Assembly (NCBI GenBank): GCA_013396755.1 | Contig: VWZF01006727.1 | Location: 124,215-188,214 of the forward strand | Reading direction: 5' to 3' | Origin: Sclerurus mexicanus | Taxonomy: Eukaryota > Chordata > Aves > Passeriformes > Furnariidae | Length of the DNA stretch: 64,000 nt | Made by a program: the position numbers and the translations under genes | Notes under the pieces: generated by a model | What the model was told of the DNA's origin: nothing | The model's input: the letters and a program-made list of their open reading frames with translations, nothing else | Databases searched by the model: none | Shown: positions 51,201 through 62,060 of the stretch, piece by piece | Numbering within the stretch: the first letter of the stretch is position 1 | Layout of the letters: each line of letters starts with the position of its first letter

Positions 51201-51770
51201 GTCACTCACTCATTCCTCTTTGTTCTACACACAAAACACAGCCCTCTATGAAAGAGGAGAGTCCAGAGAAAGATCTCTCTGGTGATCATTCCAAGGAACA
51301 CTGTTATCAGTTTGAAAGGGATTTTGATGGACACAGCTACAATAAAATCATTATACCCATTCTGCTTTTTCCAGATTGCAATTATTCCATATGCAGAGAA
51401 ATCTTCATAATAAGGTGACCTTCAAGGTCTTTGTCTTCTTTACCACAAGAGTTCAGTTTTCACCCACATATTTAAACACACAGCTTTCCTACAGCAGAAT
51501 AGGGAAGTGATAGGAGGTGTAGGTGATGTAATGCAACATGCAAACAGAAGAATTTTGTCAGGAAATTAGACTCTGCTCCTCAGCTACTCAAAGGGACAGA
51601 GTGACAGTCTCTGTATAGCTGGACACTTCTTCATTGCAGTCATCAGAGCTACATGGTACAGGAAAGATGGGCAGATGCCCCAGTCAAAAGGTTAGTGGAG
51701 ATATGTCTATAGAAACTGTCTAATGACTCCCCTTCTCCCTCAAGGGGTTTGCAGCAAAGCCCATTTAACA

Positions 51771-51832
51771 TTAAAAAACCCCAAAAACAAATAAAAAAAC
51801 AACCAACCAAACAAAAAAAAACACAAGCAAAC
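51771..51832. repeat. A/C-rich low-complexity tract
   Basis: CAAA, CCAA and A-run units. Confidence 0.75.
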
Positions 51833-52122
51833 CTAAAGCCATACAATTTGGTCCTTAGGTGGAGAAATTTTATTAGCACTGCATTACTATGCCATTGCAT
51901 ACATAATTCAAGTGTGAAATGCCTTTCAACGCAATTTAAATAACCATGCTGCAACTTAAGATTGTTTGGTAAATAACAAAGTCAGGCAGCTTCAAAATTT
52001 CCAAGTCCCTAGGTATTACGTTCACCAAGACTGAAACAATTCACTTGTCAGAGAAAATCACATACCATCGTGGATGCTAAATAGGTAGTCAAAGGAATTA
52101 TTACACAAGATAGCAGGGGGGG

Positions 52123-52232
52123 AAAAAAACAAACAAAAAAAAATGAAAAAACCCAACCAAACGAAAACAAACCAAAAACCAGTAAACAAAAAAACCTCCC
52201 AAAACCCAAAACAAACAAAACCAACAAAAAAC
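52123..52232. repeat. A/C-rich low-complexity tract
   Basis: About 110 bp of interrupted A runs with C, the longest such tract here. The minus-strand Phe/Trp-rich frame at 52058-52273 is produced by it. Confidence 0.8.
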
Positions 52233-52796
52233 AGATAAAGGGGAAATTTGCACCAGAAAATGAAATTTGTCATTTTTTTACCTATTACTCTTCCGAGAGT
52301 TTAGCATTTTGCCTTTCTGCTGCTTTTTTGTGCATCTTACCTAGTGTGAATCCTTCTAAATGAATTTTGTTAAATAGCCTTTTATGCTGTTTCAGAAATT
52401 CCTCCAATGAAACAAAGGCAAACATCTGCTTTGGGAAACAAATAAGATGCCAAAAAACTTTCCAAAAACTGTTTTGTTTCTCATTAGTGAGAATTTTTTT
52501 AGGTTATGACTTAGCACATTAAGCAAGAATTTTACATGATATAGAATCCTTTTTAATAGATATTGCTATTTTATTGACATGTATTCCAGTGTAATTTTAT
52601 TTCTCTTTATGGAAAAATACTATCAACTCTTTCTTTATTGGCAGGAAAATACCACCTGAGATGTTTTGCCAACAAAAGACCATAGGTTAATTACTCATAA
52701 GAATTAAAAAAAAAAAAATAAATAAAAATATTGTTTAACAAAGACAAAAACCATGATTAAGCAATGATGGTAAGGGCTGACTATATAATTAAAATT

Positions 52797-52860
52797 AAAA
52801 AAAAACAAAACTAAACAAACAAACAAACAAAAAATACACACACACACACAACCCCCACAA
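52797..52860. repeat. A/C tract with (CAAA)n and (CA)n
   Basis: (CAAA)n followed by a short (AC)8-type dinucleotide repeat. Confidence 0.8.
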
Positions 52861-54115
52861 AATACTACCCAAACAGGTCCTGTGTTTTCATCTTGTTAGC
52901 ATTAATAATTTCCATTTTTCTGGTGACACTATGCTGTCACCTGCTGGTTACAGAGACACTTTTTAAAATACAGTGATTTGAAGTAAAATAAGCAATAGGG
53001 TTTGCCTTGGAAGATCTGGAGCTACTGTTCATTTAGTGAGAATTAATAAAATTTTCTTTAAAGTTAGTGGAATTTACAGCAGCTGACTGGTTAATGCTGT
53101 CTGCAAGAGAGAAGCTTTGGTCTCCTCTATCACTAAAGCCCTCGCAGGGTGTTTCATTAATATACATCATTGGGTATAATCCTTCACATTCAAATGGCTC
53201 ACATTCACAGATTTTTTTCCTGCTGTGAATCACTATTGTTTTAATGCATGAAATGAAGTCCACCTTGGGACTGTTACTGAAGAGCTGGCTCTAGTCACCA
53301 ACAGCAGAGTTACAGGCTAAAACCTCTGCACACACCTGTCATAGTGACCCCACTGTTTTGCCAACCACCTTCCTTCCTTTTTAATTGTATGTCCTCTTCT
53401 ACGAAGATCATACTGACTGGTTGTCACCTGCTTATTTCAGCCCTGGAATGCAACCAGGAACTCTTCTTGCTTGCTCAACTCCTTTTAGGGTGATCACATA
53501 CTAGGTACACCTGCCAAGTCACAAACACTTCCAAAAGGAATGCTTAAGGCATTAAAAATAATTCATCTTCCTTTGCATTACTAAAAAATTCTATTTATTT
53601 CTCAGTGCACTTTACGTTACTCCTTAGGTGTGATAAAAGAAAGCTGAAGCCCAAAATAGAGCTATAATCTGCACAGAAATGGCATGGCAATGATTCTTGT
53701 TCATCAGCTAAATACCTGTTGTTCACTACATTTTTTTGGCTGTCTGGTATAGAATTTCCTGATTTGCACATTCAAAAAGAATCTGACTCTGTTTTTGAAG
53801 ATGCACCTTGGGGTACAATTTCTTTAAACAGTGACAGAAATGTACATACAGTTACAACCATTTTTAGATAGGGCTTAAATACTGGCTGGATGTCCAGTAT
53901 CTGAATGAATAAAAGCTTGTGGCTTGAAGTATAACAGTTTATCACACCTTTCAAGTGTGTACAATGGGTGGACATTTCGAAAAGAAGGAGAAAAAAGTCC
54001 AGAAAATAGAAAGTGATTGAAGAAGAGAAGTAGTTGCTTGGCCTGGAAAAATAAGAGATTTTTTGGGTGACAAGTTTCGTGTGTAACCCTACTCATATAT
54101 TCCATAGCAATATGA

Positions 54116-54162
54116 CAAAAAAAACCCAAACAACCAAAAAACAAAACAACAAAAACAAAAAA
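54116..54162. repeat. A/C-rich low-complexity tract
   Basis: Interrupted A runs with CAA and CAAAA units. Confidence 0.75.
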
Positions 54163-57115
54163 GCTGGCCAGTCTGCTATCTGCTATTCTCTTTCCACAAT
54201 TTACCCTTATGACACATTTCTTTGCTAAAAAAACACAAATATATTTCCTGACCTTGAAATTGGACTATTCCTTCTATCTTCCTTGTCTATACTTCAAGAG
54301 TAATAAGAAATAGAGCATTTTACAATGAAAAGGCTAAGAAAAGAGAGAGAAATGAGGGAGAAAAACAGTTACTGGCAGGAGATGCTTGAAAGGTTAAGAA
54401 GTTTGATGAAATCAAGATCTCTGGGGAGAAGTACACTCTCCTATAATATCAATGCATAAAGTGATTTGAACCACTGATTACACATAGGTTTGTACTGTAT
54501 TTTTCCTTTTCTTTTCTCAGATTATCTACAACCAAGAGGCTGTCACAACTAATACTAAGGACAAAGAACTAGGTCAAAATAGTAATGACAAAGTCACAGA
54601 TTGTTGAATTTGAAAGGATTACGTTTTGGTTTGGTTAAATATTTTGAGTGACTTCAGAATAATTATTCTAAGTATATTTAAGGATTCTAGGTATATTTAA
54701 GCTGATGGCATCTCAGCACTTTTGAGTATTTATTAAATATGGAATAATCATTGGAGAACTGGAAAAGGGTAAGAAAGATTCCTGGCTTCAAAAAAGAGAA
54801 GAAAACAGAAAAAGCAAAATGTAAAACTCTTACATAACCTTCAATTCACATGAAATAATTGCATAAAGGCAATTTCCATGTTGTTCTGATGATGTCTGGA
54901 ATGGAATCCAAGGATTAAGTTCATTAATGACTTCAAGACAAATCACAAAGCCCAGGTATGAAAAGCCACTAACAAGTTTGAATTACCTTACTTTGAATGC
55001 TTATCTCCTAAGGTAAGCATATCTGGCTATGTATACTTCCATAAAATAGATAATATATTAGTGAATAAAAGATGTATGCTGTCCAAATTCTACACATGAC
55101 CTACTTTTTCTCCATCTTCTCTGCTTGAAGCTTTGTAAGAAAAGGTCCTAGCAGTTTATCTAGCATTTCTTAATTTCTGCTTATCCGAAGTAAAGGCCTC
55201 CATGCATCAGCATCTTACTTGTGTCAGATAATCTCAGAATGCCTGAAGAATCTCTGGTCTTTATTTTATTATAGCACTATTTGCATCAGAAATCAAATCC
55301 TACCAAAGGAATAATAAAAACATTATTTCGATCTTCATTCTATCTCTTATGCGTACAACATTACATCAATCAGTCAATCAAATACTTTGTAATAGAAAAG
55401 ATACAGAGATTATTTCATTAAAACTGCAATACATGTATCAATTACATTTACAGAAAAGTAAAAATAGTTGAAGGGCAATGTATGATCAATTCATACCCAC
55501 AAATTCTGCTAACCAAACCAGAGTAATAAATTATGGTATATGTGATATAGAAATTCCGTCCTCTGTCAGATGACAACACTTAGAGTAGGGATTACTATAG
55601 CTCACAGGTTTGGTTTGAATATGAATCAAAAATTGAAAACTCACACCAAATTTTATTTTGTGCAAATGTTTTATGGGGATGAGGGTGGACTTCAAATTTC
55701 AAAACAAGCCCTATATCTTGGAAATGCATAAATCCATTGAGTTTACACATTTCACCATTACTGTAAACGGAATATTAATTTTCTGCTCACAGTTGCACAG
55801 TTTTAGTGCATCTATTTCCCTGCTACATAATTTCTAATGGGGTTATATCAAACTCCCCTCATAAGAGGAAAAATACTACTATTGCTGATTTTCAGATATT
55901 GATTTGAAGCTCCAGAAGGCAAAACGCCAAATCTAGCAGAACAGTCAGTAAAGGCAAAATTTTTCTTCAAACATCCTGTTCCTGGAATAGAATGTCTGGA
56001 CTATCAGTCACTAAAACTCCCTAAACTAGAGATGTGAAATTCCCCATAACAGAGCGCTCTGTCCCCACAGTACTCAAGGTACTCAAAACACTATTGTAAA
56101 ACCACTTTGCTCCTGTGACAGCTAAAATCTACATCTGTTCAAAAGGGAAAAGTTGGGAAAAAAAAAGAACAGGACCTAAATACCATTTTTTTTTGAGCCA
56201 TAATCAGATCAAATTGTTAAACTTCACAGAAGAAGTACTGGATGTAGTATTATAGCCTCTTTCACTGAAGAACTCAAACCTAGATCACCTTACTGGGTGC
56301 TTCTGGCTTTTGTGGTCCATAAATCTGTTACATGAGGAAAAAAAAATGTTTTAGCTCACATCATCTGATAAAATACTGAAGTCCTTTCTATTAGCTCAGT
56401 GACTTTGGAACAGGAGTTTTTGTGAGAGATATGAAAAATAAATGGATTTTTCCTGAAGTGATGACCAGGTTTAAAACTAAGAAAAACGTTTATGTTTGAG
56501 ACAGGTAGTATGAATCTGGGTTTAGCCTTTAAAGTGTAAAGCTCAACTTTCTGTGTATAACAAATAGAAAACAGCTATACTTTCATTTTGAAGTTATGTC
56601 ATACTGGGAAAAAATAGAGGGGAATAGAGAAGACAGCATTTAATAATTTATAAACTATTTTAAAAGTAACTGATGTGAAGACATGACTCTTTAAGAAAGA
56701 CAGTGAAGAAACTTGCTATTGAAGATCTATAAAACTGTTGTGATAATTAGTCTGAAAAGCTTTAGTCCAGAAAATAATGTATCTATCAAAAGAATTTTGT
56801 TTTGTTATTGTCAAATGGGGCTGAAAAATCCAAATGTCTTCAACACTGTATTGTCAGGTAAGCAAAAAGGTCAAAAATTCTGATTTATTGAGAGCAGGTC
56901 ACTGAGAGAAATAGTGGTCACTTTGTTGGACTGACTTAAAATCAAGAAGTCTGATTCACAAAATGTGTTGAGGTTTGAAATTTGAGAAGGCTTTATTCAC
57001 ATGTGCAAGGAAACAAGTCTTTAGACAAGAAGAAAGTGGAAGATAGGGTGGGCCCAGAATTTGAGAAGTAGAGCTCCAAGATACAGTTTCTATAATACCT
57101 GACCAAGAGAATGAT

Positions 57116-57920
57116 TTAGTCTTGGAAACATGCAAAATCCCATGTGAGCTCTATAATCTGGGATACATTTTGGTTCTTCCACAGGGCGGATATTCTACCC
57201 TCGATTTCAGAATGGGAAAGTTTATCTGAAAGCACCCCCCGCAAAGTGTCCAGTCCAAAAAAGTATCTTTTTTTTTTTTTCCTTTGTAGAGTAGTCTGAA
57301 CAATCGTCTCTTGACAAAATGGCTTGGATAACAACAGATGATATGTTAAGCCTGTTTGCGTACACAGCATAAAGTAATGTAATATCTAAAAGTGCCTGAC
57401 AAGGTCTTTTCCCCGAAACTGATAATACTGAGAGGAAATTAAAATGACAAAGTTTGCATAAATCAACTACTAATCATATTAATCCAGATTGCCAAAAGTT
57501 TTTCCAAGCAAAAAATGAGTCTGCTTATCAGTTAAAATAACAGGAAAATGTGTGACTCTGGAAAGATACACAGGAGTATGAATGGAGCAGCAGTCAAGAC
57601 TGAGCCTTCCAAAAGTGATATCGGTATCGCAACCTTCGCCAAAGTACTGTTGAATATTCTCCCTAGTGGATGACATGAAGAATCCGCATCCTGCTGATGG
57701 GCTGACATTGTGGGGTCAATAAGTAGTGACCGATACCTGGGGGGCTGTTCTCATTAGAAGGTAACTGAGCAGATTGTTGGAGCAGCATGGGTACATGTGA
57801 ATATGGAGAGCCCATGACACCTACAGAAGGGGTGAGCGGGTAAGAGCTGCAGTTCCAACATGTGCCTGCAACCTGCACTTTTGGTGGGGTAGCGTGCAAA
57901 TAACTGTGAATGTGTGACTA
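57116..57920 (-). other. CpG-retaining stretch with offset minus-strand open frames, unidentified
   Basis: I do not recognise this sequence. About thirteen CpG dinucleotides occur between 57180 and 57900, several times the local density. Minus-strand open frames lie in order at 57663-57920, 57479-57676 and 57116-57370, in shifted frames, as a decayed coding sequence might show. The first contains SSYPLTPSVGVMGSPYSHV and HYLLTPQCQPISRMRI; the second contains NIQQYFGEGCDTDITFGRLS. A T15 run interrupts the third. It may be a recent insertion (retrocopy or retroviral internal sequence) or an unmethylated regulatory element. No family assignment is made. Confidence 0.35.
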
Positions 57921-60419
57921 AAAATTATGGGGATTAGTTACAGAATGGTGCTTTGAAATCTGTAGGTGCTTATTAACATTTTATAAGTATCTGCTAAAAT
58001 GATTGTATTGTTGTATTGCTGATATTGATCCTGAATGTATATTTCACTGATTGTCAGTTAATTATGTGTCACTAATACTTCAATACAGCACTTTAATCCT
58101 GATTTAATACAAACCGCAGGAGTGGAACACTTTTGACTGTATCACCAATATTTGAAGTACACAGAGCAGTCAGTGCTGTGACAGTCTTAACAATTTGCTT
58201 TGCCCACAGCTTCAGTTTTGGTGTCTTCCAGGACATTAAACATACTTATCTTTGTTGTTAAAAAAAAGACTGTTGGTTTACTTGCCTGTTTTAAGTCCTT
58301 TCTCAAGGTCCTTTATTTCAGAAACAGGTATTTGAGCCCTTTTCCAAAGTCGTAGCATCCTAAATCAGATTTGGTTTGGTCTTTTTTTCTTCCTTTCCAG
58401 TGGTGCAATACAAAATAAGACATGTTGAGAAATTCAGACCCCTGTACAAGCAGCGTGCAGTTTGCCATAACCTTAGGAGAAGGGTTAACCCATTTCAGCA
58501 GGCACTGTAGCACATGTTTCTCATCTGGAAATTATTCTTCACATAGTTACCACCATCTTTTCTTTCAGAGTCTGAATGAGGTTCTATTTCCAGTAATGTT
58601 TGCACTAGTCAAGAATAAATACACTTATCGGGAGACCTGCTGAGCACCTGTATCTCTTTCAAAGGATCTGTGGGAACTCAGTATTATAGGAGGAGAGGAC
58701 TCTACTTTAGGATATTAACTTAAGCTAATCAAGTTCATAAAAAGTATTGCCTATCATTTTCTATCTGCTACAGATAAAAGAGACAACTCTTTTAAAAAAA
58801 ATATTGCTATTGGAGTCCATGTGTTTGTTTAATTCTGTTGGCTTGGGACCAACTGTTAGTCTGTTATTCTGGCATCACACCATTTTTCCTTAAGCAAAAT
58901 AGAAAGAAGATGTAGATCTATGTGCAAAGAAATGGCAGCTTTCTAGTGACAGCTTTCATTCTCTCCACCACACCTACTGCACTCAGCACTTCTTGTGGAA
59001 AAGAGCAGATGGTCAAAGGGTTGATGCACAGAGAACTGACACTATTTGGTAAAGCCCCTGAATTAATAAAACATTAATATTCTTCAATATTCAATGCTCT
59101 GATCACAATATTACTTCTAGTGTTCTTTTTTTTTTTTGTTCAGTTGCACATCATTGGTCTAATATCAAATCTCTGAGTTAATAACAATTTAGCTAGACTG
59201 CCAGAACTAGAACTAAAATATGAAATTAACGTATTCTTGCACTTATGAATCTCTGAGATTGGAATTTGGCCTTGCCATTCCCTGTGTTTTTCTCACTGAC
59301 TTAACAAACTTAGACTGTTAAAGCAGCAAAAATATTGAGACCTCAAATAAACTACCTGTGAAGAAGCCGCACGTCAGGAAATGTGAAGACAACAGTATAC
59401 ATCAGTCTCACAACTGCTTTGTTAGCTTCCTATTTGAACTGATAGTAGTTAGCATATCATATATTCATCCAGGTTACATTAGAGGATACAATTAAGTATG
59501 TTCCTCTCTCCTTTGTAAAACTGAAACATAAGGGATTACAGAAAGAGGATTGAAAGATGTGTGTTGTCCACAATTTTCAATTATTTTAAATTTATCATGT
59601 AAGTACTGCATGTATTCATATTTCTTATTATCATCACTGTAATTATCCAAGAAACTTTTTAAAAGAGAAAAAAAAGGTAATTCCATGCAAGTTCCATTTT
59701 ATCTGTCACCTACCTAAAGAATATATTAATTTTGGGGAAAAAAGAATAATGGATACTCTGGAATCATGATCTGCTTCTGTATTTAACATTATTTCATGGC
59801 ACACTATGGAAATGTTAAGGTTGAGAGAATCATGATGGCCTCAGTACAATATACAAGCTATTCTGAAAAATGAAACATTTTGTGTTAACCTCATACAATA
59901 CTCTTTGGAGTAGATTCAGCTGTAAATTATTAAAAATACATACATTATTTATGACAAGTTATGAAGTTTATGCCATTGTGGAGGCATAACCCCTGGAGAG
60001 GCATCTGTCCTCTCCTTTCATGGCTGCTATTTTTTCATCACAGATCTGGAGTTGCTCTGTAGTGAGGCAAAGTTGGACTTGATTGAGGTTTCTCTGTAAT
60101 TGTACATCCTGCTGTTCCTTGTCACTCAATGTGTCTTTCAATATGATGTTTGATGAAAGACTAAATCAGTTGTTCCAGCCATGTATGTTAAGGAAAGAGG
60201 CATAGGTGGTTGGTATATACTCCTACCAGATTATTCTGCAATTTTAGGCTGATGGAGTCGCCCATTATGTAGTTTCGTAAATGGGATTTGGTTTTCAATC
60301 ACTAGCAAAAGGCCACACAGTTTGTCTTGACCTTGCAGTGCAGGTTCTCCGGACTTCATGAGCTAGTCTTTGTCTTGACTGTTTTTAACTTTTTTTAACT
60401 GTCACACCAACTATTTAGT
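57921..60419. other. Anonymous DNA
   Basis: AT-rich with no recognised gene or transposon. Confidence 0.4.
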
Positions 60420-60892
60420 TGTCAGGTTTAGGCATGTTTGGCTGTAGATTTGTAGTATTGTAGTTTTGTAGTATTGCCCCCTAGTAAGGAGGTTGAGTGT
60501 GCATGGGAGGCTTGGAAGAGACACAGCCTGGACAGGTGACCCAAACAGATCAAAGGAATATTCCATACCATATGACATCATATTCAGTATATAAACTGGG
60601 AGAAGAGGGAGGAAGGGGAGGACATTTGGAATGATGATGTTTGTCTTCCCATATAACTGTTATGCATGATAGGGCCCTGCTCTCCTGAAGAGCGCTGAAC
60701 ACCTGCCTGTTCATGGGAAGCAGTGAATGAATTCTTTTGTGCACAGGTTTTGTTTTCCCTCTTAAACTGTATTTATCTTAACCCATGAGTTTTCTAGCTT
60801 TTACTCCTTCAATTCTTTCCTTGATCCTACCTTTGGGGAGGGAGTGAGAGGCTGCATGGGGCTTGGTTTCTGGCTGGGGTTAAACAAACACA
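60420..60892 (+). mobile_element. ERV3/ERVL-like LTR, plus strand, with promoter elements
   Basis: Starts TGTCAGGTTTAGG and ends GGCTGGGGTTAAACAAACA. The middle carries the hallmark of this avian LTR class: GGAATATTCCATACCATATG, then a CRE-like TGACATCA (60573-60580) and a TATA box TATATAAA (60588-60595). The R/U5 part reads TTAAACTGTATTTATCTTAA, then CCCATGAGTTTTCTAGC. The expected ATTAAA poly(A) signal has become CTTAAA. It is followed in the same orientation by retroviral leader-like sequence, so this looks like a 5' LTR. The exact 3' edge is uncertain by a few bases. Confidence 0.85.
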
Positions 60893-61610
60893 AGTCCTTT
60901 TTGTCACCCAGTGCGTGGCATGAAGGTTTGAGATAACAACAGATCTGCCCAGAGGGGGTTGGAATCAAATTTGATGTAAGCATTTTTTGTATTAGAAAGG
61001 AGCCACTGGTCACAATGTTTCCTGGTCTATTCATGTTAGTGTGGTACCTAACCCTGTATATATTCCTGTATATGCTCCTCACAATGATCTTTTTAAGAGC
61101 AGAGAGAGGGATCAGGATTGTTTTGTTGCTGTACTGTATGATATCAGCTTATGATATGTCATCACTAAGGGCAATGAGTGCCATTTGGGACATGTATTCA
61201 GTCTTGCTTTCCTACCCTTTCCTCTGGTGCTACCTTTGGGAGTCCATTAATAATTGTAGTGGGATCACAGTCTGTGGGGAAATGGGACAATGATCTTCCC
61301 CAGCTCTTCACCCCATTTCATTCCTTCAGGCCTGGTACAACAACTTTTGAGAATTTTTAATTTCCTTTGAATGTTAAGGAAACTATGATCTTGTTACTAG
61401 GTCTGCCACATCTCCTCAGTGTCGTCCACATCATGTTAAGAGTTACAGAAGACCTTTCAGAGATCTGCCCCGACCATGGATAGTAATGAGTGGCACGTAA
61501 TGTGGGAGGACATGGGCCAGTACTCAGAGAACTTTTGTCCTCCAGTGGTTTGGTAGTTTACCCCGAACAACTACAGGACCCTGTTAAAGTGATAAAATAA
61601 GTGAAAGAAA
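60893..61610 (+). mobile_element. ERV leader / 5' internal region, truncated
   Basis: About 720 bp directly downstream of the plus-strand LTR. From memory it resembles the 5' internal part of avian ERVL-like proviruses, including AGGAGCCACTGGTCACAATG, TTTGGTAGTTTACCCCGAAC and the end CCTGTTAAAGTGATAAAATA. I could not pick out a clear primer-binding site, and gag and pol are absent. It ends abruptly against a minus-strand LTR at 61616. This assignment depends on recalled resemblance and adjacency to the LTR. Confidence 0.65.
61015..61293 (+). other. Small hydrophobic ORF inside the ERV leader
   Basis: A 92-codon frame starting MFPGLFMLVWYLTLYIFLYM. It has at least two likely membrane segments (about residues 3-27 and 36-47) and Cys/Trp-rich C-terminal residues. 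The context is codable retroviral leader upstream of where gag would start. Whether it is a real conserved accessory frame or a chance frame cannot be told from one copy. No host function is proposed. Confidence 0.35.
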
Positions 61611-61615
61611 AAAGC

Positions 61616-62060
61616 TATCATGGTTTAAGAACGGTATTCTCCAGTTTAGTACTCCCATTGAAACCATGCACTGCTCCCCTCTTCCCACCTCCTCTGTGGC
61701 ATGCTGGAGAGGAGAGCTGGAGGCACAAAAGGCAAAGATCATGGGTTGAGATAAGAACAATTTACTGGAAAGAGCAATGAAATAAAAAAAAGGAACAGTA
61801 ACAGCAACAATACAAATGACAGAGGGTATAAGAAAACATTCACAGTAACTCCCCAGCTGCACCACACCCTGAGAATAGACAGTGTTGGATAGCTCCCTCC
61901 ACCACACTTACTAGACTGAAAGAAGCCCTTCTCCTTGGAAGACTCCCTTCTCCCTGCCCCCAGCAATGATGTGAGATTGTATAGAGCAACCTCTGTGTCC
62001 CAGCTCTGTCCCCTCCTGGCTTCTGAAAAAATTAATCCTGTCCTGGCTGGAACCAGGACA
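61616..62060 (-). mobile_element. ERV3/ERVL-like LTR, minus strand
   Basis: On the minus strand it opens TGTCCTGGTTCCAGCCAGGA and closes CGTTCTTAAACCATGATA, about 445 bp. The last bases are TA where CA is expected, a point mutation. Its 3' block (minus-strand AATTGTTCTTATCTCAACCC) is closely similar to the LTR at 25491-26112. The flanks are AAAGC on the left and CTAGT on the right, with no target-site duplication. This argues against a simple solo-LTR insertion and for recombination or deletion at its border with the plus-strand ERV. Confidence 0.85.

Larger units (their letters stand above)
51201..57115. other. Anonymous DNA with several A/C tracts
   Basis: No recognised gene. A/C tracts lie at 51771-51832, 52123-52232, 52797-52860 (with a (CA)n) and 54116-54162. 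A short palindrome at 52922-52941 has arms GGTGACA and TGTCACC. The 76-codon minus-strand frame at 53033-53263 has no recognised domain. Confidence 0.4.

Noticed and set aside
52058..52273. Phe/Trp-rich minus-strand frame resembling a membrane protein
   Set aside because: Produced by the A/C low-complexity tract; the same artefact occurs at 170-394, 17666-17913 and 49498-49773.
54585..54635. CACAGATTGTTGAATTTGAA resembling a minus-strand CR1 terminus
   Set aside because: The match stops after about 30 bases and lacks the GGAAGGGACCT block.
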